NCBI GenBank assembly: GCA_900318035.1
Contig: ONJC01000003.1
Coordinates: 1 to 64,000 of the forward strand
Direction of reading: 5' to 3'
Length of the DNA: 64,000 nt
Source: an uncultured Methanobrevibacter sp.
Lineage (GTDB): Archaea > Methanobacteriota > Methanobacteria > Methanobacteriales > Methanobacteriaceae
Shown here in pieces: positions 34,503-44,180 of this stretch. The translations under genes were made by a program, and so were the position numbers. Under the pieces are notes generated by a model that worked only from the letters and a program-made list of their open reading frames with translations, had not been told where the DNA came from and did no database searches. How positions within the stretch are numbered: the stretch's first letter is position 1; each line of letters starts with the position of its first letter.

Positions 34503-36827
34503 TTATTCACTTTTGACAATTTGTAAACCTACCTCATCGCACATGTCAGGCAGCTTTTTGAATGTGTTCATATTGTTTTCCTGAAGTTCTTCATCCAATT
34601 CTTCCCATTTGACCAGATTCGGAGAAGTTTTTTCATCAATATCAAGAGGTCCGTGTCTCCAACCCAAATCATACTTGAGCATACACCAGCCGTAATGCTC
34701 CCTTTCGGCAAAATGTTCAAGGTCATGCTCATCAAAGTCATCACTTTTAATGGCATCAATCTTGTCATTTTTGTCAATTATGTCATAGCCCCTTTCATTC
34801 AATATTTTAACTATGAAATTGGCCTGCTTATAATTCGTATATTTGACATGGTCAGGAAGCCTTTTAAATTTATCTTCAGAACTCAATTCAGAGTCATATT
34901 CATCATTTTCAAAGTTTTTCTCAAAGTATTCCTGCATTTTATAGGTAAGCAATCTGATTTTGCTTCTTACCACTTTCAATTCCAGGGAATTTAAAAGTTC
35001 AGGAATGATTTTAATAGTATCCACATCATACTCTTTAACTTCATCGGATAATTCATCCCATTCAACTATGTTAGGGTTTTCACGTAAATCTTCGTTTTTA
35101 ATAGAACCATATGTCCAGCCGGTACCTCTTTTTTCCCTACACCACTCTTGATGTTCAAAGATAGCTAAATTTTCAATCTCTTTTTCATCCAAGTCTTCAA
35201 AAGTGATTTCATCACGTTCATCATCAAGAGGGGCAATTTCACAACCTATCAGATTCAATTTCTTAGGAATTGACCTTGCCTGTCTGAGATTGGATAACTT
35301 ATATTCCGAAGACAATTCATTGAACTCTTCTAAAGTGTTGTGAGATATTTCAAGATTTTTATCTACTTCCTCACCTCTTTCGACAGCATCATCATAGTCA
35401 TGATTAATACGATTGTTATAGTTAGCATGTATCTTGCTTGCCAGCTCTTCGATGTTTTTAATCAGAATATCCGGAGCCTGAATTTCCTCAATATCCATAT
35501 TTCTCATGATGCCTTCTTCAATGTCCGGTTCAACATCACTGGATACAAAAATACCCTTTACAAATATGGATTCAATATCTAAAACATTGTTGATGAAGTC
35601 CTTTTTATCTTTGGAAAATCCTAAGCCCATTGAACCGTTTTTAATAATGTAAATTACGTCCATAGAGTTTTCCCCAATGCTTATGGACAATTCATTTACA
35701 TGTAATTTCTGCTTATCAATCTGACCGAAAGGCTGTCTGTTCCACTCCTGAAGCTCATCACATAAAATCAGCAGATAGGCAATAGGATTGGATTTAGGAG
35801 ACAACTTCTTTAAGTTAAACGGATCTTTCTGCAGAGTTTTGTTGTAATAGTTATGCAACAATATTGCTGAAGCACTATCCACAATAGGATAGAAGAAGAA
35901 TATGTCATTTTTGTCGTATTTCTGCATAATTTTTCCATATGAGTTCAAAACAAGAATAGCTGAATAAAAACCATGGTCTATGAAGTCCTTTTCTCTCATA
36001 TAATAAATGAAACCGTTTAAATGTTTTTTTAACAATTTGAATTTTTCATTGCTGAAATTAAAATCCTTTGCTACCTTATGTGCTAAAATATCAGTAGGCT
36101 TATATAAATCCAAGACTTTGGATCTTTTGTTTATTTTACGATAATTGTCTGCAAAATCATATGGATCCATCTTTACAATGGAATTGAATTCATCAAAATT
36201 ATCAAAATCAATTCCAAGACTTACACTGTAGGAGTTTGAAATGGACTTGACTCCATCATTGATTATCTTTTTCAGTTGCTTTCCAACAATTTCAAAGGGA
36301 TAACCGATATCGTGCAAGAGGGATGCTACTCCCCAGCGGTATAAAAACTCTTCACGGGAAACTTCCTTGTTTTCATATCCGTAATATTTCTTATACTGGC
36401 TTTTCTTCACATAGTTGTTGAATGCTTTTCTGTACTTTTTGTTCTTAGTGTAAATGGCCAAACCCAATAAGAAAACATTAACTGAATGAATGAAATGGTC
36501 CCTTTGCCTGTCAATCAGCTCACCAGTGTTTTTTTCGTATTTTTCCATTACATTAACAAGATTCAGAAGCGTGTTCGGTTCACTTATAAGCTTTTTATTA
36601 TCTTCCCTTTTGGATTTATCTTCACCAGTAATCTGGTAAATCATAAAAAATGATCTGTATACCTCTTTTGCAGTATAGTCACTTTCAAAATTTAAAAAAA
36701 CATCTATGCTTGCTTTCAAAATGCCCTTATAGTTATGTCTGCCGTCATAATCATCATATAATTCCAAGTCCTTGAAAAAGTCTTCAATGTAATTCTTAAA
36801 ATTATATATGTTCAGTTCTTCACTCAT
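34503..36827 (-). CDS. HD-domain phosphohydrolase with two RyR domains
   Basis: 774 residues. The N-terminal 400 residues hold an HD-type phosphohydrolase: QRDHFIHSVNV, then SLLHDIGYP, DHGFYS and LLILCDELQEW supply the metal-binding His and Asp residues. Two RyR domains follow, at about 560-640 (EHQEWCREKRGTGWTYG, NPNIVEWDEL) and 695-774 (EHYGWCMLKYDLGWRHG, SPNLVKWEEL). HD enzymes commonly hydrolyse nucleotides or cyclic nucleotides. RyR domains are thought to bind nucleotide-like ligands. Closely related to the 613-residue protein just upstream, which has one RyR domain, so the second RyR is a gain or loss between the two. Confidence 0.8.
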   Translation of the reverse strand: MSEELNIYNFKNYIEDFFKDLELYDDYDGRHNYKGILKASIDVFLNFESDYTAKEVYRSFFMIYQITGEDKSKREDNKKLISEPNTLLNLVNVMEKYEKNTGELIDRQRDHFIHSVNVFLLGLAIYTKNKKYRKAFNNYVKKSQYKKYYGYENKEVSREEFLYRWGVASLLHDIGYPFEIVGKQLKKIINDGVKSISNSYSVSLGIDFDNFDEFNSIVKMDPYDFADNYRKINKRSKVLDLYKPTDILAHKVAKDFNFSNEKFKLLKKHLNGFIYYMREKDFIDHGFYSAILVLNSYGKIMQKYDKNDIFFFYPIVDSASAILLHNYYNKTLQKDPFNLKKLSPKSNPIAYLLILCDELQEWNRQPFGQIDKQKLHVNELSISIGENSMDVIYIIKNGSMGLGFSKDKKDFINNVLDIESIFVKGIFVSSDVEPDIEEGIMRNMDIEEIQAPDILIKNIEELASKIHANYNNRINHDYDDAVERGEEVDKNLEISHNTLEEFNELSSEYKLSNLRQARSIPKKLNLIGCEIAPLDDERDEITFEDLDEKEIENLAIFEHQEWCREKRGTGWTYGSIKNEDLRENPNIVEWDELSDEVKEYDVDTIKIIPELLNSLELKVVRSKIRLLTYKMQEYFEKNFENDEYDSELSSEDKFKRLPDHVKYTNYKQANFIVKILNERGYDIIDKNDKIDAIKSDDFDEHDLEHFAEREHYGWCMLKYDLGWRHGPLDIDEKTSPNLVKWEELDEELQENNMNTFKKLPDMCDEVGLQIVKSE

Positions 36828-36982
36828 TGAATTTCCACCTTAACTTATATTAACATTAACTATATTTTCAATACTAAATAAGTTTAATATAAGATGAAAA
36901 AAATAGTTTACATTGAAATTTAAAAAAAAGAAAATAAAATTGTTAATTAGATTTTTAACAATTTTAACATATTATGGATTCA

Positions 36983-37000
36983 AATGCATAGATATGCATT
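36983..37000. promoter_or_regulatory. 18-base palindrome between the two HD-RyR genes
   Basis: AATGCATA-GA-TATGCATT is a perfect inverted repeat with a two-base centre. It sits 156 bases before the 774-residue gene and 24 bases after the 613-residue gene's stop, in the largest gap of this gene array. It could be an operator for an internal promoter. Confidence 0.3.
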
Positions 37001-37023
37001 ATGGATTTCAGCCATGCTCAAAT

Positions 37024-38856
37024 TTAGCTTTTAACAACTTTTAATCCTATTGACTGTATCAAAGACGGAATGTTTCTTACAGGATCCCTGTCAAATTCCT
37101 TAATTTCTTCAGTTAAACCATCCCAAGGAACCAAATATGGGGAAATCTTTTTATCAGCATCTTTTACTTCACCATATGACCAGCCGGTTCCCTCTTTTTC
37201 TCTGCACCAGTCATCATGCTCGAAAATAGCCAAATATTCCACTTCAGATGGTGTGAATTCAGTTATTGCAGGCCTTTCATCAGTCTCATTTGCAAGTTCA
37301 CATCCAATCATTGCCAATTTAGTTGGAATTGACCTTGCCTGCCTAATATTAGCTAATTTATAATTAGGCAGAAGTTCATCAAATGACTGAATACCTTCAA
37401 ATTTTGCCTTTAACTCATCGCTGACATCACCATTGTCGACTGCTTCAAGATACTGTCGTCTAATGGTTTCATTATAATATTCATGAATCAGAACAGCCAG
37501 CCTTTCAACATTTCTTAAAAGAATGTCCGGTTCTTTAAGGTCATCATTACTTGTTTCTATTGATGTGCAGTGTTGTGGAACCTCAACATTAATGCTTAAA
37601 CCATTGGAGAATGCACTATCAATTGACAAGACATTATAAAGGAGTGCTTGTTTGTTATCTGAAAATCCTTTACCGAGATTTCCACTTTTACCAACATATT
37701 TTACTTTCAACTCATCATCATAAATTTCTAATTCATATTCATTTACATAATCTTTCTGTTTATCTATAACCCCATACGCCTGTCTGCTCCATTCCTGAAG
37801 CTCATCACACAATATTAACAAGAATGCAAGAGGAGATTGGGACGGAAGAAGTTGTTTTAAGTTAAACGGATTATTTTGCAAAACATTTCTATAATAATTA
37901 TGCAGTAAAATGGCTGATGCACTATCCACTATAGGATAAAAGAAAAAGTCATGGTTTTTAGCATATTTTTGGATTAGATAACCATATGTATCCAATATCA
38001 GAATGCATGAGAAAAATCCATGGTCAATGAAGCCCAAATCACCCATAGAATAAACAAAGTTATCCAGATGTTTTATTACATCATTTACATTGACTCCTTC
38101 GAAATCTGTTGAAATCTTATGGGCAACAATATCTGTCGGTTTGAAGAGATTCAGAAATTTGGCTTCAGGATAGCTTTTTGTAAACTCATCTGCAAAATCA
38201 TAATCCAATTTTACTATTGTGTTGAATTCATTGAAGTCCTTAAAATCAATAGCAGTATCTGCACCGTATGTTGGTGAAATTGATTTTACACTATCATTTA
38301 TGAATTTTTTAAGCTGTTTTCCAATAATTTCTACAGGATATCCTATATCATGGAATAAAGAAGCCACTCCCCAACGATATAAAAATTCCTCATTTGAAAA
38401 ATCGCCGTTTTCAAGCATGTAATACTTATCATACGGACTTTTTAAAACATAATCCTTGAAACATTTCCTGTATTTTCTGTTTTGAGCATAGATTGCCAAA
38501 CCCAAGAGGAAAACATTTACTGAATGAATAAGATGGTCTCTCTGCTTGTCAATTAAATCACCTGTGCTTTCTTCATATTTTTTCATGGCATTAACCAAAT
38601 CAAGAAGCACATTTTGCTCTTTTACAACAGTAAATGATACGTCATTATTTTCGGATTTATCTTCTGCCGTGATTTGATAAATCATGGAAAATGCCCTGAA
38701 TATTTCAAATGCAGTGTAAGGGCTTTCATATTCTAAAAATGTATCAATACTGGCTTTCAACAAATCCTTGTAGTAATGACCGTTTTTATAGTCATCATAC
38801 AATACCAGTTCATCGAAAAATTTATCGACATATTCCTTCAAATTATTGTCTGTCAT
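37024..38856 (-). CDS. HD-domain phosphohydrolase with one RyR domain
   Basis: About 610 residues from the ATG at 38856, which has AGGTG at ideal spacing; a GTG nine bases upstream is less likely. The HD motif residues are present: DHLIHSV (about 107-114), FHDIGYP (about 168-174), IDHGFFS and LLILCDELQEW. The C-terminal 75 residues form one RyR domain (EHDDWCREKEGTGWSYG, SPYLVPWDGL, EFDRDPVRNIP). The start codon lies two bases after the stop of the 270-residue gene, so translation is coupled. It is paralogous to the 774-residue protein. Confidence 0.8.
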   Translation of the reverse strand: MTDNNLKEYVDKFFDELVLYDDYKNGHYYKDLLKASIDTFLEYESPYTAFEIFRAFSMIYQITAEDKSENNDVSFTVVKEQNVLLDLVNAMKKYEESTGDLIDKQRDHLIHSVNVFLLGLAIYAQNRKYRKCFKDYVLKSPYDKYYMLENGDFSNEEFLYRWGVASLFHDIGYPVEIIGKQLKKFINDSVKSISPTYGADTAIDFKDFNEFNTIVKLDYDFADEFTKSYPEAKFLNLFKPTDIVAHKISTDFEGVNVNDVIKHLDNFVYSMGDLGFIDHGFFSCILILDTYGYLIQKYAKNHDFFFYPIVDSASAILLHNYYRNVLQNNPFNLKQLLPSQSPLAFLLILCDELQEWSRQAYGVIDKQKDYVNEYELEIYDDELKVKYVGKSGNLGKGFSDNKQALLYNVLSIDSAFSNGLSINVEVPQHCTSIETSNDDLKEPDILLRNVERLAVLIHEYYNETIRRQYLEAVDNGDVSDELKAKFEGIQSFDELLPNYKLANIRQARSIPTKLAMIGCELANETDERPAITEFTPSEVEYLAIFEHDDWCREKEGTGWSYGEVKDADKKISPYLVPWDGLTEEIKEFDRDPVRNIPSLIQSIGLKVVKS

Positions 38857-38858
38857 AA

Positions 38859-39680
38859 TTAACACCTATATCTAGGAGGCAGTCTCCTTCTTTTATTTTT
38901 TAATTTTCTAATTTCATAAACTTTATATCTTCCAATTACCGAATAAATATGGTCTTTTTGAGTGTCAGTGAAATTTGAGGCATCCACTATCTGATATATG
39001 GAACTGATTTCTGATTTATCATGAGCAGTTAATTCAGGTTTCTTCAGTATTTTTTCAATGGATATTACATATAATTCACAAATTGAATCTCCCAAACCTC
39101 CTTTATCAACACCAGCATGTTCATTAATCCTATCCGCCATATATGTAACGGCAAACTGAGGTATGGAATCTGATTTTGATATGTTTACTATCTCTTTGAC
39201 CAAACTGGAATCATCACTGATGAGATATTCATCAAAAAGATTATTTAATTTTTTCATTTCCTCACCCATCAATTCCAGAAGTTCATCCGGCATGTCTAAA
39301 ACTTCAATATTTTCATCAAATAGGCCCATATAAACCAAATCATAAAAGAACAGACGGATGAAAGGGCTTAGCCTATGTCTGAATTTGATTGTTTGGCTGA
39401 AAAGCCTGAAAACCTGCATCCATTCATTATCTCCCCATCCGCCATATAGCTGACTTAGCCGGTTTAAATGTCTGAAGTCCAAATAATCCAATTCGTAGTC
39501 AAGTTCATATTTTATCTTTAAGTCGAAAGTTATGAAAACGTTTAAAAGATGTTCCGGATAGCCTCTTATCCTTCCATTTGAGCGGATAAATCCCATGAAA
39601 GTATCGGTCAAATCACGAAGGAAATCCCTTTTAACATCTTCATAAGACAATTTACTTCCATGAGTATACTCAAAATACAT
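38859..39680 (-). CDS. hypothetical protein of the kinase-phosphatase-RyR array
   Basis: About 273 residues from the ATG at 39680 (GAGTGAT precedes it). A GTG at 39689 overlaps the phosphatase stop as GTGA and is an alternative. The protein is helical and rich in Leu, Asp and Tyr, with the stretches GYPEHLLNVFITFDLKIKYEL and IKFRHRLSPFIRLFFYDLVY. The C-terminus is strongly basic (IRKLKNKRRRLPPRYRC). No known family is recognised. Tight coupling to the phosphatase and HD-RyR genes on both sides implies a shared role, perhaps as adaptor. Confidence 0.65.
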   Translation of the reverse strand: MYFEYTHGSKLSYEDVKRDFLRDLTDTFMGFIRSNGRIRGYPEHLLNVFITFDLKIKYELDYELDYLDFRHLNRLSQLYGGWGDNEWMQVFRLFSQTIKFRHRLSPFIRLFFYDLVYMGLFDENIEVLDMPDELLELMGEEMKKLNNLFDEYLISDDSSLVKEIVNISKSDSIPQFAVTYMADRINEHAGVDKGGLGDSICELYVISIEKILKKPELTAHDKSEISSIYQIVDASNFTDTQKDHIYSVIGRYKVYEIRKLKNKRRRLPPRYRC

Positions 39681-39685
39681 CAAAA

Positions 39686-40453
39686 TCACTCTATAATAAA
39701 TTTCAGTTCCTTTTGAACATCCTTTACATCATTTATTTCCATTGACAAATCAATATCGAGATAAGTCTTCACCTTTGTCTGGAAACTTGATGACATTATA
39801 ATCTGATTGCCATATAAATGATATGATTCCACAGGACAGTGACCCACAACCATGGCCTTTGAGCCGACGATTTCAAGAAATCTAGTGACATCGGCCTTTG
39901 TGTAGTCAGTTATGCTGGAGTATCTGTTCCACAGGAAGTCGTATAAAATCGGACTTGAATAATCACCTTCAAATATTTTATTGAACGCTTCAATTGACCT
40001 TACCTTGTCTGATGGTCCTGAATGGGATATGAACAATCCGTTTGCAGTTTTTACAAAATAAGGCATTGTCTTGAAGAATTTGATGTAGTTTGTTAAATGG
40101 GGTTCAATTAAACCTTTGTTAAATGAAATTATGTTTTTAAACCCTAAAAGAAGGGGCTGATAGTTCTTATAAATCTCCTGGTTTGTGATATGTGCCCATT
40201 CATGATTTCCCAAAAGAGTATGAAAATTTGAATATTCCTTTGATTTGACCATTGCATCATCAAGAATCTGAACGGATCCGTCTGTTTCCTCATCCAGGCC
40301 GTGAATCAAATCGCCGGTAAAAACAATGTGGAAATCAGGATCTGATTCATCCCATAAACTTAAATAATGATTGTAATCATCCAAATCACCATGCAAATCA
40401 GTTACAACTATTAAACGACCGTAATCAGGTAATTCTATTAATTTATCATTCAT
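39686..40453 (-). CDS. PPP-type serine/threonine phosphatase (calcineurin-like)
   Basis: About 255 residues from the ATG at 40453; GTGATGAGG precedes it. Metal-binding motifs are complete: TDLHGD, FTGDLIHG, LLGNHEWAH, FISHSGPS and VVGHCPVES, following the PPP order GDxHG, GDxxxxG, GNHE, H, GH. It should remove phosphate from Ser/Thr proteins, or hydrolyse dinucleotides as the related ApaH enzymes do. Its ATG overlaps the stop of the 48-residue gene by eight bases. Placed downstream of a Ser/Thr kinase gene, it is the natural counter-enzyme. Confidence 0.8.
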   Translation of the reverse strand: MNDKLIELPDYGRLIVVTDLHGDLDDYNHYLSLWDESDPDFHIVFTGDLIHGLDEETDGSVQILDDAMVKSKEYSNFHTLLGNHEWAHITNQEIYKNYQPLLLGFKNIISFNKGLIEPHLTNYIKFFKTMPYFVKTANGLFISHSGPSDKVRSIEAFNKIFEGDYSSPILYDFLWNRYSSITDYTKADVTRFLEIVGSKAMVVGHCPVESYHLYGNQIIMSSSFQTKVKTYLDIDLSMEINDVKDVQKELKFIIE

Positions 40454-40592
40454 CCTCATCACCTGCATTCATTAATTTATTTAAAGCTTTCATGGCTTCA
40501 GCCAAATCAGAGGGATAATTGAAATCCAGAAATCCGTCTGAATTGGTTTTATTAAGCACCAGTGTCGGTTTTGTAGATTTTGGGTTTTTCAT
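40446..40592 (-). CDS. 48-residue protein upstream of the phosphatase
   Basis: The frame begins MKNPKSTKPTLVLNK and ends in an acidic helix (EAMKALNKLMNAGDEDE). AGGGG lies about six bases upstream of the ATG. The stop codon overlaps the phosphatase start (ATGAATGA), a classic sign of translational coupling and hence of a real gene. It may be a regulatory peptide or small subunit of the phosphatase. It lies 60 bases after the kinase-Hsp70 gene. Confidence 0.6.
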   Translation of the reverse strand: MKNPKSTKPTLVLNKTNSDGFLDFNYPSDLAEAMKALNKLMNAGDEDE

Positions 40593-40652
40593 GAAATTAC
40601 CCCTATATTTAATTTAATTCATGCATTATTTAAATGGAATAAAGTTTTTAAT

Positions 40653-43600
40653 TTAATCACGTTCATCAATTTCATACAATACATTAACAATGTCAAAGAG
40701 CTCTTCATAATCATTATCCGCCAATGCGGCATTTGCATTTTCAATAAGTTCATCTGCCAGTTTTTCATTGTTAGTGTAAATACCATCAAGTTTCAGATTG
40801 AAAAAGCATTCCTCAATCACATCATCCCTATTTGCAGAGACGTATTTTTCAACCAAAAGGCTGTATGTGTCCTTAAGTTCATCAAGATTCTTTTCCTCTA
40901 ATTTTCCTATCTCTCCAATATCTAATATATCACTGCATTCAATGATTTTCATTTTTCTGGATACATTTTCCAATAGCACCGAATATTCCAGGTCATATTT
41001 TGCCTCATCCACAATAGCTTTCAAATGGCTGATGTAGATTTCAGCATGGTTTAGGGCAATCTTATCTCTTTGACCCATTTCCAGCAATGTTTCTATATAT
41101 TTTTGAATTTCACATTCATCAATTGAGGTATAATCGTTTAGATAATCAATGTCCCTGAGCAATCTTGAGTATTGTTTCATCAGCTCCTTTAATGTTGACG
41201 TACCGTTAATGTTGAACTGCTTATTTAAAAACGGAACAGATATCATCTCTCCGATTACGTGATTTGGTGATTTAGCATCAAGCTCAAGAGGATTGTCGTT
41301 TTCATAGATGTTAATGTGATACTCCTGAGGAGGATTTTTAAGCTTGAACTTGCCGTCTATTTTTAAAGGAATTCTCAGTGAACCAATTTCAATGGAATAT
41401 CCTAAAAATGATGATTTTAAATCATTTGAAAATACCCTTCCCTTCAAAATGCCATTATTATGGCTTAAAACAACAGACAACAGTTCCTTTTTAATGTCCA
41501 TGTGGGGTTTTTCAAGACTTCCCGCATAGAGTGCAGCTCCTTTTGACACTACCGTAAGGGGATTGATGGCCGATTCAGTAGTGATTGAAAATTCATTTTT
41601 GATAAAATCCTGCACTATCGGGCTTAATGATGATCCTCCAACAAGAATTATGCTGACAAAGTCATCTTCGCTGAGGGAATTTTCATCAAGCAGTTTTCTT
41701 GATACATTAAAAGTATATGTGATTAGAGGTTCTATAATTTCCTTGAACTTCTCTTTTGTTAAAGTGTATGTAAAGTCATAGTTTTCAAAAAGATTGTTGA
41801 TGCATATGTAAGCACTGTCTGATTCTGTCAAATCCATTTTTGCAGCTTCGGCAGCATTCTTAAGCTGTGCAAAAACACCAACATATTTTGAATTGTCCTG
41901 CCTGAAATCATCAAGATTCAAATCATATGCAATTTTAGGCCTGAACAGGTCATTGACAATCTTCCAATCGAAGGCATTTCCTCCAAGATTTTCAAGCCCA
42001 TCGGTTGCAAGCTTTTCAAGTTCTCCTCCGATGTTTTTGATCAGACTTACATTGAATGTTCCTCCGCCCAAATCATAAATCATCCATATTCCATCATTTT
42101 TGTAAAGTCCATAAGCAATGCTGACGGCAATCGGTTCCAATATTAAACTGTGTGACCTGAATCCGGCAAGATCAGCAGCATCATTAACGGCCTTTGTTTT
42201 GATTGGATTTGAATTTGCAGGAACGCAGATTACTGCATGTTCAATATTGACTCCTGTTTCATCATAGACAGATACCCTCAAATCCTTGAGGACTTCAGCA
42301 GACAGCTCTTCCGGAAACATGACTCTGGATGACTTTTCAAATTTGAATGGGATTGAAAAGCCCATATTGTGCTTGAACTCACTTACGGCATCTTTAGTAT
42401 TGTTTAGAATGGCATTTTTTGCACTTACACCCACTTCAACATCATCAGTTTCATCAACAAGAACCGCAGACGGTGTAAAATCATCCCCAGTCCTATGATT
42501 CTTGATAATTACCGGATTTCCATTGTTATAATATGATATTACCGAATCGGTTGTTCCCAAATCTATTGCATAATCAATAGTGTCGTTTTTGATTTCACCG
42601 GATTGTCTGAAATGCAATTTCATGTTCTGTTTCCACAGTGACATCTTATACGCATATTCCTTTCTGGCTTTAGCATCAAGGATGACTGCAAATTCCATAA
42701 GATTGGCTCCGGATGACAGGTCATTCAAATTGACAAGACGTATGGCCTCTATTATTATTTCATCTACAGAATATGTTTTAAGCGTTGGAAGAATATCAGT
42801 ATAAATCCTTCTGATTTCCCTATTTGATTCCATCAGCTTTTCAAGTAGGGCAACAGCTCTAATAAGACTGCCGTGCCTTTCCAGGTCGATGAAAATTTCC
42901 CACAAATCAACGTAATGCTGATACTTGCTTTTAAGTGAAGGATTATATGCAATTGCTTCCCTTAAAAAGTTACAGGACAATTTATAATGTCTTCCCTTAA
43001 GATTGACTGTGAATGCCTTTGAGATTAACTTCAAATCAGGGCGCTTTGATTTCCAGATTCTAAGGGTTTCGGAATAGAATTCACGGATTGCATAATCCTC
43101 CAAAACTTCGCCTTCCAAAATTTCAATAGCATCTTTAAGCCCGTTTTCACATTTTGCAAGTCTGAATGCCTCCTTGATTGAATCGTTGATGATGTATTCA
43201 CAATAATCATCATTATATCCCTCCTCAGTGGCAGTCGAAGATGGACTTTGAGCTGCATCATACTTTTCAATTGCATTTTCCACATCAATCAGAAGATCTC
43301 CTGCATCAGCGTACCTGTTGTTCGCATTGATGTCAAGACACTTCAATACAATACTGTCCAAAATGTCGGGGACTTGTTCATTATAATAGCTCGGAGGCTT
43401 CAAATCCTTTTTCCATGGCTTCAGCTCAACCAGTTCCTCTATCGTATATTCGCCAACATTATAGGGATACCTGTTTGTCAAAAGCTGATAAAACATGACC
43501 CCTACAGCATAGATGTCACTTCTGGTTGAAACTGACTTGTTGAAAAGTTCAGGAGCCATATAAGGCCTTGTTCCGGCAATATCAATGTCTGAAATACCTG

Positions 43601-44147
43601 TTGTGACCTCCTTTGCAAAACCAAAATCAGATATCTTAATGATAATGTCACCGCAGGCATTGAAACTTAAAAGGACATTGTTGGTCTTCAGGTCACGGTG
43701 AATGATGGGAGGATTTGCAGAGTGAAGAGTGTTTAGGCCACTTAGAATCTGTCTTATCAAATCCATACAAAGTTTTATCGGCATGAACCTGCTGATTTCA
43801 ACATAAGAATTAAGGAAATGCTCCAAATCCCCTCCGGAAACATATTCCATTACAAAATAGGCATGGTTTTTGCCGTCTTCAAAATCAGATATTTCAGCAG
43901 CATCAAAAATGCTTATGATGTTTTCATGTCTAAGCTGACAGGCTAGAGTTACCTCCCGAAAGACATCTTTTTTGTTTGTTGTGGTGCTTAATGGTTCTTT
44001 GATGATTTTCATTGCCATCAAGGTGTCTAGATAGTTGTGATTTACCAGATACACCTTTGCAAATGATCCTTCACCCAAAAATTTTTTAACTTCAAACTTG
44101 CCATTAAAAAATTCTTCAATTAAGTGTTTAACTTCATCAAAGTCCAC
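40653..44147 (-). CDS. Ser/Thr protein kinase fused to Hsp70-like domain
   Basis: 1164 residues. A complete Hanks-type kinase (about 18-290) has GEGSFAKV, Lys47 (AMKII), HRDLKTNN (Asp152), DFG (174-176) and GTRPYMAPE. A helical linker follows (about 310-520). Next is an Hsp70-type actin-fold ATPase starting near 524 (IDYAIDLGTTDSVISYY), with DLGGGTFNVSL and IILVGGSSLSPIV, plus a substrate-domain-like region and a C-terminal helical tail. It is cytoplasmic. The start is GTG, with GGTGG upstream. The kinase could be activated by misfolded clients or by partner proteins bound through the Hsp70 half. Confidence 0.88.
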   Translation of the reverse strand: MDFDEVKHLIEEFFNGKFEVKKFLGEGSFAKVYLVNHNYLDTLMAMKIIKEPLSTTTNKKDVFREVTLACQLRHENIISIFDAAEISDFEDGKNHAYFVMEYVSGGDLEHFLNSYVEISRFMPIKLCMDLIRQILSGLNTLHSANPPIIHRDLKTNNVLLSFNACGDIIIKISDFGFAKEVTTGISDIDIAGTRPYMAPELFNKSVSTRSDIYAVGVMFYQLLTNRYPYNVGEYTIEELVELKPWKKDLKPPSYYNEQVPDILDSIVLKCLDINANNRYADAGDLLIDVENAIEKYDAAQSPSSTATEEGYNDDYCEYIINDSIKEAFRLAKCENGLKDAIEILEGEVLEDYAIREFYSETLRIWKSKRPDLKLISKAFTVNLKGRHYKLSCNFLREAIAYNPSLKSKYQHYVDLWEIFIDLERHGSLIRAVALLEKLMESNREIRRIYTDILPTLKTYSVDEIIIEAIRLVNLNDLSSGANLMEFAVILDAKARKEYAYKMSLWKQNMKLHFRQSGEIKNDTIDYAIDLGTTDSVISYYNNGNPVIIKNHRTGDDFTPSAVLVDETDDVEVGVSAKNAILNNTKDAVSEFKHNMGFSIPFKFEKSSRVMFPEELSAEVLKDLRVSVYDETGVNIEHAVICVPANSNPIKTKAVNDAADLAGFRSHSLILEPIAVSIAYGLYKNDGIWMIYDLGGGTFNVSLIKNIGGELEKLATDGLENLGGNAFDWKIVNDLFRPKIAYDLNLDDFRQDNSKYVGVFAQLKNAAEAAKMDLTESDSAYICINNLFENYDFTYTLTKEKFKEIIEPLITYTFNVSRKLLDENSLSEDDFVSIILVGGSSLSPIVQDFIKNEFSITTESAINPLTVVSKGAALYAGSLEKPHMDIKKELLSVVLSHNNGILKGRVFSNDLKSSFLGYSIEIGSLRIPLKIDGKFKLKNPPQEYHINIYENDNPLELDAKSPNHVIGEMISVPFLNKQFNINGTSTLKELMKQYSRLLRDIDYLNDYTSIDECEIQKYIETLLEMGQRDKIALNHAEIYISHLKAIVDEAKYDLEYSVLLENVSRKMKIIECSDILDIGEIGKLEEKNLDELKDTYSLLVEKYVSANRDDVIEECFFNLKLDGIYTNNEKLADELIENANAALADNDYEELFDIVNVLYEIDERD

Positions 44148-44180
44148 TTAAACCACCGAATTAGATTTAAAAAAATCTAA

